Positions 10,308-18,594 of a DNA stretch of 64,000 nucleotides are shown piece by piece. The DNA lies in NCBI RefSeq assembly GCF_034008315.1, contig NZ_CP125377.1:744001-808000 (forward strand), written 5' to 3'. The translations under genes were made by a program, and so were the position numbers. The notes beneath the pieces are model-generated. The model did no database searches. It saw only the letters and a list, made by a program, of their open reading frames with translations, and was not told the DNA's origin. The number at the start of each line of letters is the position of its first letter. Within the stretch, counting starts at the first letter, position 1. This stretch comes from Pseudomonas sp. P8_241. GTDB taxonomy: Bacteria; Pseudomonadota; Gammaproteobacteria; Pseudomonadales; Pseudomonadaceae.

Positions 10308-11176
10308 GCGAAGTCGTACTCTCGGTAGAGAAGCTGATGATGCACTTCGGCGGCATCAAGGCGTTGAACGATGTCAGCCTGAAGGTCGAACGCAATTCGA
10401 TCTTCGCCCTGATCGGCCCCAACGGTGCCGGCAAGACCACGGTATTCAACTGCCTGACCGGGTTCTACAAGGCCTCCGGCGGCAAGATCGAACTCAATGT
10501 GCGGGGCGAGCGGACCAACGTCATCCAACTGCTGGGCGAGTCGTTCAAACCGACCGATTTCGTCTCGCCGAAATCCTTCGCCAGTCGCCTGTACTACAAG
10601 ATGTTCGGTGGCACCCACCTGGTCAACCGAGCAGGCCTGGCCCGTACCTTCCAGAACATTCGCCTGTTCAAGGAAATGTCGGTGCTGGAAAACCTGCTGG
10701 TTGCGCAGCACATGTGGGTCAACCGCAGCATGCTCGCCGGCATCCTCAACACCAAGGGCTATCGCAAGGCCGAAAGCGATGCGCTGGATCACGCGTTCTA
10801 CTGGCTGGAAGTGGTGGACCTTGTGGACTGCGCCAATCGTCTGGCCGGCGAATTGTCCTACGGCCAGCAACGCCGTCTGGAGATCGCCCGCGCCATGTGC
10901 ACACGTCCGCAGATCATCTGCCTGGACGAACCGGCTGCTGGCCTCAACCCTCAGGAAACCGAAGCGCTGAGCGCAATGATCCGGCTGCTGCGTGACGAGC
11001 ACGATCTGACCGTGGTGCTGATCGAACACGACATGGGTATGGTGATGAGTATTTCCGACCACATTGTGGTGCTGGACCATGGGGTCGTCATTGCCGAGGG
11101 TGGCCCTGACGCGATTCGCAACGACCCGAAAGTGATTGCCGCTTACCTTGGCGCCGATGAAGAGGAGCTCGTATGA
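10304..11176 (+). CDS. livG: Branched-chain amino acid ABC transporter ATP-binding protein LivG
   Basis: Nucleotide-binding subunit. Walker A GPNGAGKT (about residues 38-45), signature LSYGQ (about 184), Walker B CLDEPAAGLNP (about 206) and the switch His in IEHDMGMV are all present. At 290 residues it is about 35 longer than typical LivG. The extra residues lie between Walker A and the Q-loop (about 65-115, around GESFKPTDFVSPKSFASRL). ATGA overlaps join it to livM and livF. Confidence 0.92.
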   Translation: MSEVVLSVEKLMMHFGGIKALNDVSLKVERNSIFALIGPNGAGKTTVFNCLTGFYKASGGKIELNVRGERTNVIQLLGESFKPTDFVSPKSFASRLYYKMFGGTHLVNRAGLARTFQNIRLFKEMSVLENLLVAQHMWVNRSMLAGILNTKGYRKAESDALDHAFYWLEVVDLVDCANRLAGELSYGQQRRLEIARAMCTRPQIICLDEPAAGLNPQETEALSAMIRLLRDEHDLTVVLIEHDMGMVMSISDHIVVLDHGVVIAEGGPDAIRNDPKVIAAYLGADEEELV

Positions 11177-11892
11177 CTAACGGTGCCATCCTCGAACTCA
11201 AGGAACTGGACGTGTTTTACGGGCCGATCCAGGCCCTCAAGAAAGTCTCGCTGCACATTAATGAAGGGGAAACCGTCAGCCTCATCGGCTCCAACGGCGC
11301 CGGCAAGTCGACCCTGCTGATGTCGATCTTCGGGCAGCCGAGGGCAGCGGACGGGCAGATTCTCTATCAGGGCGTGGACATTACCCACAAGTCGTCCCAC
11401 TACATTGCCTCCAACGGCATCGCGCAGTCGCCAGAAGGACGGCGAGTGTTCCCCGACATGACCGTCGAGGAAAACCTGCTGATGGGCACCATCCCGATTG
11501 GGGATAAGTACGCGAAGGAAGACATGCAGCGCATGTTTGAACTGTTCCCTCGCCTCGAGGAGCGGCGCACTCAGCGTGCGATGACCATGTCCGGCGGCGA
11601 GCAGCAAATGCTCGCCATCGCCCGAGCCTTGATGAGCCGGCCCAAGTTGTTGCTGCTCGATGAGCCGAGCCTTGGCCTGGCACCGATCGTGGTGAAGCAG
11701 ATCTTCGCCACCCTGCGCGAACTCGCCAAGACCGGTATGACCATCTTCCTGGTGGAGCAAAACGCCAACCATGCACTGCGGTTGTCGGACCGGGCGTACG
11801 TGATGGTCAACGGCGAAATCCGCATGACTGGCACCGGCAAGGAGCTGCTGGTCAACGAGGATGTGCGTAACGCTTATCTCGGCGGGCATTGA
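11173..11892 (+). CDS. livF: Branched-chain amino acid ABC transporter ATP-binding protein LivF
   Basis: Second nucleotide-binding subunit, 239 residues, normal for LivF. Walker A GSNGAGKS, signature MSGGEQQM near residue 139, Walker B LLLLDEPSLGLAP and the switch His replaced by VEQNANHAL, as is usual in LivF, are visible. Last gene of the operon; a hairpin terminator follows 18 bp after the stop. Confidence 0.93.
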   Translation: MTNGAILELKELDVFYGPIQALKKVSLHINEGETVSLIGSNGAGKSTLLMSIFGQPRAADGQILYQGVDITHKSSHYIASNGIAQSPEGRRVFPDMTVEENLLMGTIPIGDKYAKEDMQRMFELFPRLEERRTQRAMTMSGGEQQMLAIARALMSRPKLLLLDEPSLGLAPIVVKQIFATLRELAKTGMTIFLVEQNANHALRLSDRAYVMVNGEIRMTGTGKELLVNEDVRNAYLGGH

Positions 11893-11910
11893 GTTTCAAT
11901 CGTTATGCAC

Positions 11911-11943
11911 AAGCCCTGGCGCGCAATCGCCGGGGCTTTTTTA
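11911..11943 (+). terminator. Rho-independent terminator of the liv operon
   Basis: AAGCCCTGGCG / CGCCGGGGCTT forms a GC-rich stem with a short loop followed by T6, directly after livF. Confidence 0.85.
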
Positions 11944-11968
11944 TACCTCCCCAACACCACTGAACCCA

Positions 11969-12065
11969 GTAGGAGCGAGCCTGCTCGCGAAGATCTCCAG
12001 GACAACGCGTTTATCCAGGATGTTCGCGTTATCGTTGACATCCATCGCGAGCAGGCTCGCTCCTG
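11969..12065. repeat. Inverted REP pair (GTAGGAGCGAGCCTGCTCGCGA type)
   Basis: AGTAGGAGCGAGCCTGCTCGCGAAG and its inverted copy CATCGCGAGCAGGCTCGCTCCTG flank about 50 bp. This is the third REP family in the window, with a GAGC-TGCTC core. Confidence 0.85.
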
Positions 12066-12182
12066 GAGGGGGGGGTGGTATGCCCGATGGACATTGTGGA
12101 AAACAATATTCCAAAGCTCCCAAACCGCGACATAAAGCCGCTGCAAATAGTTGTTTTGTCACAGTTTTGACTTGTCCCCGTT

Positions 12183-12676
12183 TGCTGTGGAACCGACTGT
12201 GAATAACATGGGGGTAGCAGGCTGAAAGCCTTTGAATACAAGGCTTTCAAGGGTGTGGTTGTTTTTTGATCAGGTATTTTTGCGTAGCCGGGAGACTGCT
12301 TTGTCAACCTTTTTGTTAGCACTGAAAATGCACTGCCAGACCGCTGGCAAGCCTGTGGATAAGTCTGTGGTTAAACTCTGGAAAGACCCCGCTGAAGGCC
12401 GTAGTTACTGGCTTGGCGCCATCGCTGAGTTGACCGGCAAGTCGAAAAATTAATCGTTGGTTACACAGCGAGTGTTTTGAGGTCAAGCAAAAAAGTTTTC
12501 AATTCCTGCGCAAAGCCTTGTGGACAGCGGCTTGCAGCTTTTCCATTTGCCCCCAAAGACTGTGGACCGGCCTGTGGATAACGTGCGTGCACATGGCTGC
12601 AGGCCACGACCGGTAAGGCATGGCGAGAATTGATTGTTTTTTATACAGTTGGCGCGGTGGTTGCCGCTGTGGAAAA
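12183..12676. other. Cluster of TGTGGA words with two DnaA-box-like sequences
   Basis: Within the 850-bp gap between livF and the dehydrogenase, TGTGGA occurs repeatedly in one orientation: 12186, 12354, 12519, 12561, 12573 and 12668. Two of these, at 12354-12362 and 12573-12581, read TGTGGATAA, the complement of the DnaA box TTATCCACA. Apart from the REP pair and a possible short ORF, I see no other structure in the gap. The role is unknown. Confidence 0.4.
12301..12453 (+). CDS. Possible 50-residue protein of unknown function
   Basis: A TTG start at 12301 with GGGAG 6 nt upstream opens a 50-codon frame; ATG 12328 is an alternative giving 41 codons. The product is lysine-rich, with a C-terminal KLWKDPAEGRSYWLGAIAEL segment. 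There is no signal peptide or recognised domain. One of the TGTGGATAA words falls inside it and encodes VDK. It could be a real conserved small protein or chance; no database check was possible. Confidence 0.35.
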   Translation: MSTFLLALKMHCQTAGKPVDKSVVKLWKDPAEGRSYWLGAIAELTGKSKN

Positions 12677-12744
12677 GGCCGGGCATGCTGCCTGCTGACT
12701 TTCTATTTCAATGGCTGGCGATCAGCCGATGCAAGGAGAACACG

Positions 12745-13506
12745 ATGTCCGACACCCTGTTTATTACCGGCGCGACTTCCGGTTTCGGTGAAGCCTGTGC
12801 CCGTCGTTTTGCCGAGGCCGGCTGGAAACTGGTGCTGACGGGCCGTCGTGAAGAGCGCCTGAATGCACTGTGCGCCGAGCTGTCGAAGCAGACCGAGGTC
12901 CATGGCCTGGTGCTCGATGTGCGTGATCGCAAAGCCATGGAGGAGGCGATCGCGAAGTTGCCGCCAACCTTCGCCAAGCTGCGCGGGCTTATCAACAACG
13001 CAGGCCTGGCGTTGGGTGTTGACCCGGCACCGAAATGTGATCTGGACGATTGGGACACCATGGTCGATACCAACGTCAAAGGCTTGATGTACAGCACTCG
13101 CCTGCTGTTGCCGCGCCTGATCGCCCACGGTCGTGGCGCCGGTATTGTCAACCTGGGTTCCATCGCCGGTAACTATCCGTACCCGGGCAGCCACGTGTAT
13201 GGCGCGACCAAGGCGTTCGTCAAACAGTTCTCACTGAACCTGCGCTGCGACCTGCAAGGCACGGGCGTACGTGTCAGTAACATCGAACCGGGCCTGTGCG
13301 AAAGCGAGTTCTCCCTGGTGCGCTTTGCTGGTGACCAGGAGCGCTACAACGCAACCTACGCCGGTGCCGAGCCGATTCAGCCGCAGGACATTGCTGACAC
13401 GATCTTCTGGGTGCTCAACGCTCCGGCGCACATCAATATCAATAGCCTGGAACTGATGCCGGTCAGCCAGACCTGGGCCGGGTTTGCCATCGAGCGCAAG
13501 TCTTAA
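12745..13506 (+). CDS. Short-chain dehydrogenase/reductase, YdfG-like
   Basis: A classical SDR of 253 residues, likely NADP-dependent and acting on 3-hydroxy acids such as serine or 3-hydroxypropionate (YdfG group). Seen in sequence: cofactor motif TGATSGFG near residues 7-14, NNAG near 88, and catalytic Ser139, Tyr152 and Lys156 (YGATK). ATG 12745 with AAGGAG upstream is preferred over in-frame upstream starts, which would add a non-homologous tail before the Rossmann strand. It appears monocistronic. Substrate not determined. Confidence 0.85.
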   Translation: MSDTLFITGATSGFGEACARRFAEAGWKLVLTGRREERLNALCAELSKQTEVHGLVLDVRDRKAMEEAIAKLPPTFAKLRGLINNAGLALGVDPAPKCDLDDWDTMVDTNVKGLMYSTRLLLPRLIAHGRGAGIVNLGSIAGNYPYPGSHVYGATKAFVKQFSLNLRCDLQGTGVRVSNIEPGLCESEFSLVRFAGDQERYNATYAGAEPIQPQDIADTIFWVLNAPAHININSLELMPVSQTWAGFAIERKS

Positions 13507-13560
13507 TATCCAGTAACGACCTTTTGCGAGCAGGGGATCTGTTAACACCAGAGAACCCGT

Positions 13561-13585
13561 GTGGGAGCGGACCTGCTCGCGAAAG
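13561..13585. repeat. Single REP unit (GTGGGAGCGGACCTGCTCGCGAA)
   Basis: One arm of the GAGC/TGCTC-type REP; a poorly matching inverse arm (TTTTGCGAGCAGGGG) lies at about 13522-13536. Confidence 0.65.
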
Positions 13586-13674
13586 GGGCGGATCAGACAC
13601 GCTGGACTTCAGCTAGACTCCTCACCCATCAATCTCGCCGCATCCTGCGGTCTAGAGGTGTTCGAGGAGACCAA

Positions 13675-14580
13675 GTGCGCAATCGAGAAGAGCAGCTACT
13701 GCTCAAACAATCGACATTTCTGATGCTCCTGGTGACATTCGCCGGAATCATTACCGGTTTTGTTTCAGGTTCCCAATCGATCCTGTTCGATGGTTTCTTT
13801 TCGTTAATCGCGGCCTTCATCAAGGTGTTGATGCTGCTGACCGCCCGGCTGATCGCCAAGGAAAGCAATCAGCGCTTCCAGTTCGGTTCCTGGCACCTGG
13901 AACCCATGGTGCTGGTGATCGAAGGCTGTTTCATATTCCTGGTGGCCGTCTATGCGTTTCTCAACGGTGTGTTCGGCATCATCAATGGAGGTCGCGAGGT
14001 CGAGCTCGGACTGGTGATTCTCTACGCGGCAGTGTTCACCGTCGTTGAATTGATTTACTTCTTCTACGTCCGTCATCGCAATCGCACGCTCAACTCATCG
14101 CTGATCCAGTTCGACAACATCAGTTGGCTGGTGGACGCGATGCTGTCGGCGGGACTGCTGGTGAGCTTTCTCATAGCACTGCTGCTCAAGACGCAGGGTT
14201 ACGACAAGTGGGCGGTATATGTCGACCCGATGATCCTGATTCTGCTGGCCTTGGGCATGCTCCCCCCGGCTTACAAAATCCTCGGCCCCGCCCTGCGCGA
14301 TGTGTTGGGGATTGTCCCGGATCAACTGGACGACAAGGTGCGTCAGGTGATGGAGGTGGCCAAGGTCGAGCATGGATTCGAGGATTACATTTCCTACGTG
14401 CAGAAGCACGGCCGAGCGTGCTTTATCGAGATTCACATCGTATTGCCAAAGGATTATTGGCTCGACGGTGTGGGGCAACTGGACAGTTTGCGCGAGGAAA
14501 TTTCCACAAACCTCGGCGAACCAGACGCCGCACGATGGCTGACGATCAGCTTTACCGGAGACCGCAAATGGATCGAGTGA
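13675..14580 (+). CDS. Cation diffusion facilitator family transporter
   Basis: Inner-membrane divalent metal exporter of the CDF family, about 301 residues from GTG 13675. That start is chosen because GAGGAG lies just upstream and the protein then opens with a short polar N-terminus before the first membrane segment; earlier in-frame codons run through a REP unit. About six hydrophobic segments are followed by a cytoplasmic C-terminal domain of about 90 residues (from about residue 205). The FVSGSQSILFDGFFSL segment in the second helix is the CDF site region. The metal (zinc, iron or manganese) cannot be told. Confidence 0.82.
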   Translation: MRNREEQLLLKQSTFLMLLVTFAGIITGFVSGSQSILFDGFFSLIAAFIKVLMLLTARLIAKESNQRFQFGSWHLEPMVLVIEGCFIFLVAVYAFLNGVFGIINGGREVELGLVILYAAVFTVVELIYFFYVRHRNRTLNSSLIQFDNISWLVDAMLSAGLLVSFLIALLLKTQGYDKWAVYVDPMILILLALGMLPPAYKILGPALRDVLGIVPDQLDDKVRQVMEVAKVEHGFEDYISYVQKHGRACFIEIHIVLPKDYWLDGVGQLDSLREEISTNLGEPDAARWLTISFTGDRKWIE

Positions 14581-14604
14581 TTGGATTCCTCCTCGTCACA
14601 CCAA

Positions 14605-15738
14605 TCAGGCGAGGTATTCGGCCAATCCGCGATAACAGGTCGCCAAGTGATAAGGCGTGGTCGACGGCATGTCGCGTCGGCTGACTTCACCGCCATCGTC
14701 ACGGCATTCGTACCAGCCACCAGCATGCAGGGAGCGCTGCTGTAGCGCCTGCAATTGATGCAGCACAGCGGCCTCGCTGTTTGGGCGCAAGGTCAATGCG
14801 CGCAAGTATTCGGCTTGAGCCCAGATGCGCTGTGTGCCATCCCGAGTGCCACCGCCCGGCCCAAGGTCAAGCATGGCCCGCACGGCACCGGTCTGCTGAT
14901 CGACACCCAATTGCTCGGTGAAAGCGAACGCACGCTCCAGGGAGTCATGCAGTTTCGAGCCACGCAGCAGGTTGGACGACTCCAGCAAGAAGTACCACTC
15001 GAACTGGTGTCCAGGCTCGAACCAGTTATCCACAGAGCCCAGTGGTTTCTCCATCAACACGCCATGCTGCGAGTCGATGAAGCGTGCTTGCATCGCGGTG
15101 CATAACTCGACAAGCGCCTGCTGTACGGCATGATCTTCGCGTACAGACAAGGTAGCGAGAAAGGCTTCGGCCAAGTGCATCAGCGGGTTTTGCAGGGGGC
15201 CACTGTCGAGCGATGACCAGTCGCGGTCAAGCGTGGCTTCGTACAGGCCGTCGCCTGTGGCAAAACGTTGCGCGATCACTTCCAGTGAAGCATTGAGTAC
15301 CGACTCCACCAATGGTTCGCGGACCTTGGCCCAGTAATGGGCACAGGCGAACAGGATGAACGCGTGGGTGTAGAGGTCTTTGCGCTGATCCAGCGGCGCA
15401 CCCTGCGGGTCGATGCTGTAGAACCAGCCGCCGTGCTCGGCATCGTGAAAGTGCCGCTGCAGGGAGCGGAACAACGCGGCGGCACGCTCTTCGGCGCCCG
15501 ACACCTGGCCAATCAGGCTGGCAAACAGATACAACTGCCGCGCACAGGCCATGGCCCGGTAACGTTGCGGTGCAAGCGGTTGGTGCTCGGCGTCGAGCGC
15601 CTCATAGGGCAGCGCCACATCGGCGTTCCAGCCCGGGCCTTGCCAGAGTGGCACTATGACGTCCAGGAAGTGCTGTTGCACCGAGGCGAACAGGGCGGTC
15701 AATTCAGGCTGGGAGGCGGTGCGGGAAACAGGCGGCAT
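14605..15738 (-). CDS. AGE-family epimerase/isomerase
   Basis: 377 residues of the N-acylglucosamine 2-epimerase/cellobiose epimerase/mannose isomerase superfamily, an (alpha/alpha)6 barrel. Family marks visible include YRAMACARQLYLFA (about residues 61-74), the AEHGGWFYS segment (about 118-126) and PGHQFEWYFLLE (about 233-244), which carries an active-site His. D-mannose isomerase (YihS-like) and N-acylglucosamine 2-epimerase are both possible. It converges with the CDF gene, only 24 bp apart. Confidence 0.82.
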   Translation of the reverse strand: MPPVSRTASQPELTALFASVQQHFLDVIVPLWQGPGWNADVALPYEALDAEHQPLAPQRYRAMACARQLYLFASLIGQVSGAEERAAALFRSLQRHFHDAEHGGWFYSIDPQGAPLDQRKDLYTHAFILFACAHYWAKVREPLVESVLNASLEVIAQRFATGDGLYEATLDRDWSSLDSGPLQNPLMHLAEAFLATLSVREDHAVQQALVELCTAMQARFIDSQHGVLMEKPLGSVDNWFEPGHQFEWYFLLESSNLLRGSKLHDSLERAFAFTEQLGVDQQTGAVRAMLDLGPGGGTRDGTQRIWAQAEYLRALTLRPNSEAAVLHQLQALQQRSLHAGGWYECRDDGGEVSRRDMPSTTPYHLATCYRGLAEYLA

Positions 15739-15807
15739 TGGCTGGCGTCGTCACGGCAGGGTTGATTGCGCGACATGTTAGCAGAGAGGCCGACTCGATG
15801 GATCCTC

Positions 15808-15889
15808 GTAGGAGCTGGCGCAGGCTGCGATCTTTTGATGTTGATTTTGAATGCAAGATCAAAGATCGCAGCCTGCGCCAGCTCCTACG
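15808..15889. repeat. Inverted REP pair (GTAGGAGCTGGCGCAGGCTGCGATC type)
   Basis: GTAGGAGCTGGCGCAGGCTGCGATCTTTTG and its inverted copy are separated by about 25 bp, downstream of ureJ. Same family as the element at 4961. Confidence 0.88.
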
Positions 15890-15899
15890 GGGAGGCTCG

Positions 15900-16472
15900 T
15901 TAGCCCGCCAGCAACCACGCGCCGGTCGCCGCCGAAGCCCCGCCGGCCAGTCGGATCAGTGGCGCAGCTGCTTGCGGCAACACCCGCACCACGGCATAAC
16001 CCGCCGCGTGCAACGCTGCTGTGGCCGCGACAAAACCAGCGGCATAAGTCCAGGGGCTCGACATGTCCGGCAGTTCCAGTCCATGAGCCACGCCGTGGAA
16101 CAGCGCAAACAACGCTGTCGCCATAACCGCCATCACCAATGGCGGGCGCACCGCCAGCGCAACCGCCAAACCGAGTGCCAACACGGACGCCGCAATCCCG
16201 CTTTCCAGCGCCGGCAGGTTCAACCCGTCAAACCCGAGCATCCCTCCCACCAACATCGAGCCGACGAAGGTGCATGGCAGTGCCCAGCGCGCAGTCCCTT
16301 GTTGCTGCGCCGCCCACAGGCCAATGGCGAGCATCGCGAGAAAGTGATCGAGCCCGCCAATCGGATGGCTGATGCCCGCGATCAGACCGTTGTCGCCGTG
16401 CCCTGGGTGGGCGAAGGCAATGGTGGGGGTCAGCAGAAGGGTCAGTGCGCCGAGAATGCGATTGAGTGTCAT
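15900..16472 (-). CDS. ureJ: HupE/UreJ family nickel permease-like protein
   Basis: 190 residues with a signal peptide ending near FAHPGHG and about six membrane segments. The HPIGGLDHFLAML signature (about residues 36-48) and the N-terminal HPGHG are the histidine motifs that define HupE/UreJ proteins, secondary nickel transporters. Last gene of the ureE-F-G-J operon, 29 bp after ureG, so its likely job is nickel supply for urease maturation. Confidence 0.88.
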   Translation of the reverse strand: MTLNRILGALTLLLTPTIAFAHPGHGDNGLIAGISHPIGGLDHFLAMLAIGLWAAQQQGTARWALPCTFVGSMLVGGMLGFDGLNLPALESGIAASVLALGLAVALAVRPPLVMAVMATALFALFHGVAHGLELPDMSSPWTYAAGFVAATAALHAAGYAVVRVLPQAAAPLIRLAGGASAATGAWLLAG

Positions 16473-16501
16473 GGAAAAGCTTCCTTGTTGATAAGTGGCG
16501 A

Positions 16502-17116
16502 TCAGGCGGCGGTCAGCAAGCCTTGGCGTTCGATGAAGGCGATGATTTCTTCAAGCCCCTGGCCGGTTTTCTGGTTGCTGAACACAAAGGGCTTGCCGTT
16601 GCGCATGCGTTTTGTGTCGCTGTCCATCATCGACAGCGAAGCACCTACCAACGGTGCGAGGTCGATCTTGTTGATCACCAGCAAATCGGATTTGCAGATC
16701 CCCGGACCGCCTTTGCGCGGCAGCTTGTCGCCGGCCGACACATCGATCACGTAAATGGTCAGGTCAGACAGTTCCGGGCTGAAAGTCGCCGAAAGGTTGT
16801 CGCCACCGGACTCCACCAGAATCAGATCGAGGCCCGGAAAGCGACGGTTCAATTGATCCACGGCTTCGAGGTTGATCGAGGCGTCTTCGCGGATGGCCGT
16901 GTGCGGGCAGCCACCGGTTTCCACGCCGATGATGCGCTCGGGCGCCAGGGCCTCGTTGCGCACCAGAAAATCCGCGTCTTCGCGGGTGTAGATGTCATTA
17001 GTCACGACGGCCAGGTTGTAGCGTTCGCGCAGGGCCAGGCACAGGGCCAGGGTCAGGGCGGTTTTGCCGGAACCGACCGGACCGCCGATACCGACGCGCA
17101 GAGGTTGTGCGTTCAT
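16502..17116 (-). CDS. ureG: Urease accessory GTPase UreG
   Basis: SIMIBI-class GTPase that carries nickel and drives its insertion into the urease active site as part of UreDFG. Start ATG 17116 ([19 protein letters not shown]) gives 204 residues, the normal length; longer in-frame extensions would run into ureF. P-loop GPVGSGKT is at residues 12-19. The CPH metal motif is in the [14 protein letters not shown] stretch (about residues 65-78), and the ESGGDNL segment is present. Confidence 0.95.
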   Translation of the reverse strand: MNAQPLRVGIGGPVGSGKTALTLALCLALRERYNLAVVTNDIYTREDADFLVRNEALAPERIIGVETGGCPHTAIREDASINLEAVDQLNRRFPGLDLILVESGGDNLSATFSPELSDLTIYVIDVSAGDKLPRKGGPGICKSDLLVINKIDLAPLVGASLSMMDSDTKRMRNGKPFVFSNQKTGQGLEEIIAFIERQGLLTAA

Positions 17117-17139
17117 GTGATTCTCCATAATAAAAGGCC

Positions 17140-17814
17140 CTAGGAACGGAACAGGCGGCTGTATTGGCGCTCGTGGGCCATACACGCCAGGGACAAGCCA
17201 AACGCGGCGCTGCCGTAATGATCGGGATCGATTCGAGTGGCGTTCTGTTGAGCTTGTTGAAGCAGCGGCAGCAGTTCGCTGGTCAGGCGTTGGGCGGCTT
17301 GCTGACCCAGGGGAAGGGTTTTCATCAGCACCGCCAATTGGTTTTCCAGCCAGCTCCAGAGCCATGCGGCCAAGGCATCTTGCGGGGTGATCAGCCAGGC
17401 GCGGGCGGCCAACGCCCAGCCCAGGGCCAGATGCGGTTCGGCACGCTGATCGAGGAAGGTGCGGGCCGGCTCATCGAGTTCGGGTAAACCGTTGAGCAAC
17501 TGCTGAAGCGAGTAGCCCATCTGTCGGCTCTCCTGATGAAGCTCGCGGGTTTCACGACTGGCGCGGTGTCGTTCGCAGTGTTGCAGCAACTCGTCCCAAT
17601 TTTCCTCGCTGGCGGCCACGCAATGGGCGAGCAACAGCGGGGCTTCGAAGCGTGCCAGATTCAAAAGCAACTGATCACTGATCCAGTGTCGCGCACTGTC
17701 GGGGTCGTGAACCCGGCCGTTATCCACAGCCATTTCCAGCCCTTGGGAGTAGCTGTAGCCGCCAATCGGCAATTGCGGACTCGCCAGGCGCAGCAGGGCC
17801 CAGGCCGGGTTCAT
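17140..17814 (-). CDS. ureF: Urease accessory protein UreF
   Basis: All-alpha maturation factor that links UreD-apourease to UreG. 224 residues, normal length. The family N-terminus [21 protein letters not shown] (about residues 7-27) is clear, as is the C-terminal [25 protein letters not shown] end. It overlaps the ureE stop by 4 bp (ATGA). Confidence 0.94.
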   Translation of the reverse strand: MNPAWALLRLASPQLPIGGYSYSQGLEMAVDNGRVHDPDSARHWISDQLLLNLARFEAPLLLAHCVAASEENWDELLQHCERHRASRETRELHQESRQMGYSLQQLLNGLPELDEPARTFLDQRAEPHLALGWALAARAWLITPQDALAAWLWSWLENQLAVLMKTLPLGQQAAQRLTSELLPLLQQAQQNATRIDPDHYGSAAFGLSLACMAHERQYSRLFRS

Positions 17815-18311
17815 GTGCGCACGCCGAACTGGTGCAGTTTCGGCGCGTAGTTGAAATCTTCATCGCCATGACGCGAATGGTGATGGCCGCCGCCGTAGGC
17901 ACCGTGCTCCGGCTGGAATGGCGCTTCCATGTTTTCGGCGCAGGCGCCCAGTTGTTCGAGCATGGCCTTGAGCACGTAGTCGTCGAGCAGACGCAGCCAG
18001 CCATCGCCGACTTGCAGGGCGACATGGCGGTTGCCCAGATGATAGGCGGCGCGGGTCAGTTCGAAAGCGTTGGCGCAGGTGACGTGCAGCAATTGTTCGG
18101 GACGGGCGCAAACGCGGACGATACGCCCGTCTTCGGCTTGCAGGCATTCACCGTCATACAGCGGCGGCTGACCGCGTTCCAGAAACAACCCGACGTCTTC
18201 GCCCTCGGCGCTGAAACAGCGCAAACGGCTTTTGCTGCGGGCTTCGAACGTCAGGTGAAGTTCGGTGGTCCAGGCGGGTTGGGGGTCGATTCTGCGGTGA
18301 ATCACCAGCAT
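17811..18311 (-). CDS. ureE: Urease nickel metallochaperone UreE
   Basis: Dimeric nickel chaperone that passes Ni to UreG. ATG 18311 (MLVIHRRIDPQ) with GGAAG upstream gives 166 residues and the conserved N-terminus; an earlier in-frame ATG would add 8 residues. The C-terminal tail has a nickel-binding His cluster (GGHHHSRHG). First gene of the ureE-F-G-J operon, preceded by a sigma-54 promoter. Confidence 0.94.
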   Translation of the reverse strand: MLVIHRRIDPQPAWTTELHLTFEARSKSRLRCFSAEGEDVGLFLERGQPPLYDGECLQAEDGRIVRVCARPEQLLHVTCANAFELTRAAYHLGNRHVALQVGDGWLRLLDDYVLKAMLEQLGACAENMEAPFQPEHGAYGGGHHHSRHGDEDFNYAPKLHQFGVRT

Positions 18312-18347
18312 CGGGAGGCTTCCAGCAATGAACAATGTTCAGGCTAG

Positions 18348-18363
18348 AGCAAGGGGCTTGCCA
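18348..18363 (-). promoter_or_regulatory. Sigma-54 promoter of ureEFGJ
   Basis: On the minus strand the sequence reads TGGCAAGCCCCTTGCT, one mismatch from the RpoN consensus and with the exact 10-nt GG-GC spacing. The predicted start site is near 18336, about 25 nt before the ureE ATG. Confidence 0.75.
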
Positions 18364-18435
18364 ATCGGGGTGATGTGTAGGAAATGGCTGTCGGAGATGT
18401 AGGGCGAGAGACGGTGCGGCGAAATCGTGGCAGAA

Positions 18436-18466
18436 GTTGGTGCGTCATTTCTGGTTTGCGCACCAA
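18436..18466. promoter_or_regulatory. Candidate NtrC half-sites upstream of ureE
   Basis: TTGGTGCG-N14-CGCACCAA, a symmetric pair of NtrC-like half-sites about 75-105 bp upstream of the sigma-54 promoter. The spacing is identical to the pair upstream of livK. The protein that binds is inferred. Confidence 0.5.
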
Positions 18467-18487
18467 GTTGAAGCGACACGGTTAATT

Positions 18488-18576
18488 GTAGGAGCGAGCT
18501 TGCTCGCGAAAGCAGTGTAACGGTCACATCGAGGGTGAATTGCATGCCCTCATCGCGAGCAAGCTTGCTCCTACAA
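18488..18576. repeat. Inverted REP pair (GTAGGAGCGAGCTTGCTCGCGA type)
   Basis: GTAGGAGCGAGCTTGCTCGCGAAAG and the inverted CATCGCGAGCAAGCTTGCTCCTAC lie between desT (downstream side) and the ureE promoter region. Confidence 0.87.
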
Positions 18577-18594
18577 GGATTTCATCCACAGAAA

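Noticed and set aside
11893..12744. tRNA or stable RNA gene in the largest gene-poor gap
   Set aside because: No cloverleaf, CCA end or T-loop GGTTCGA word was found; the visible hairpins are a terminator and a REP pair.
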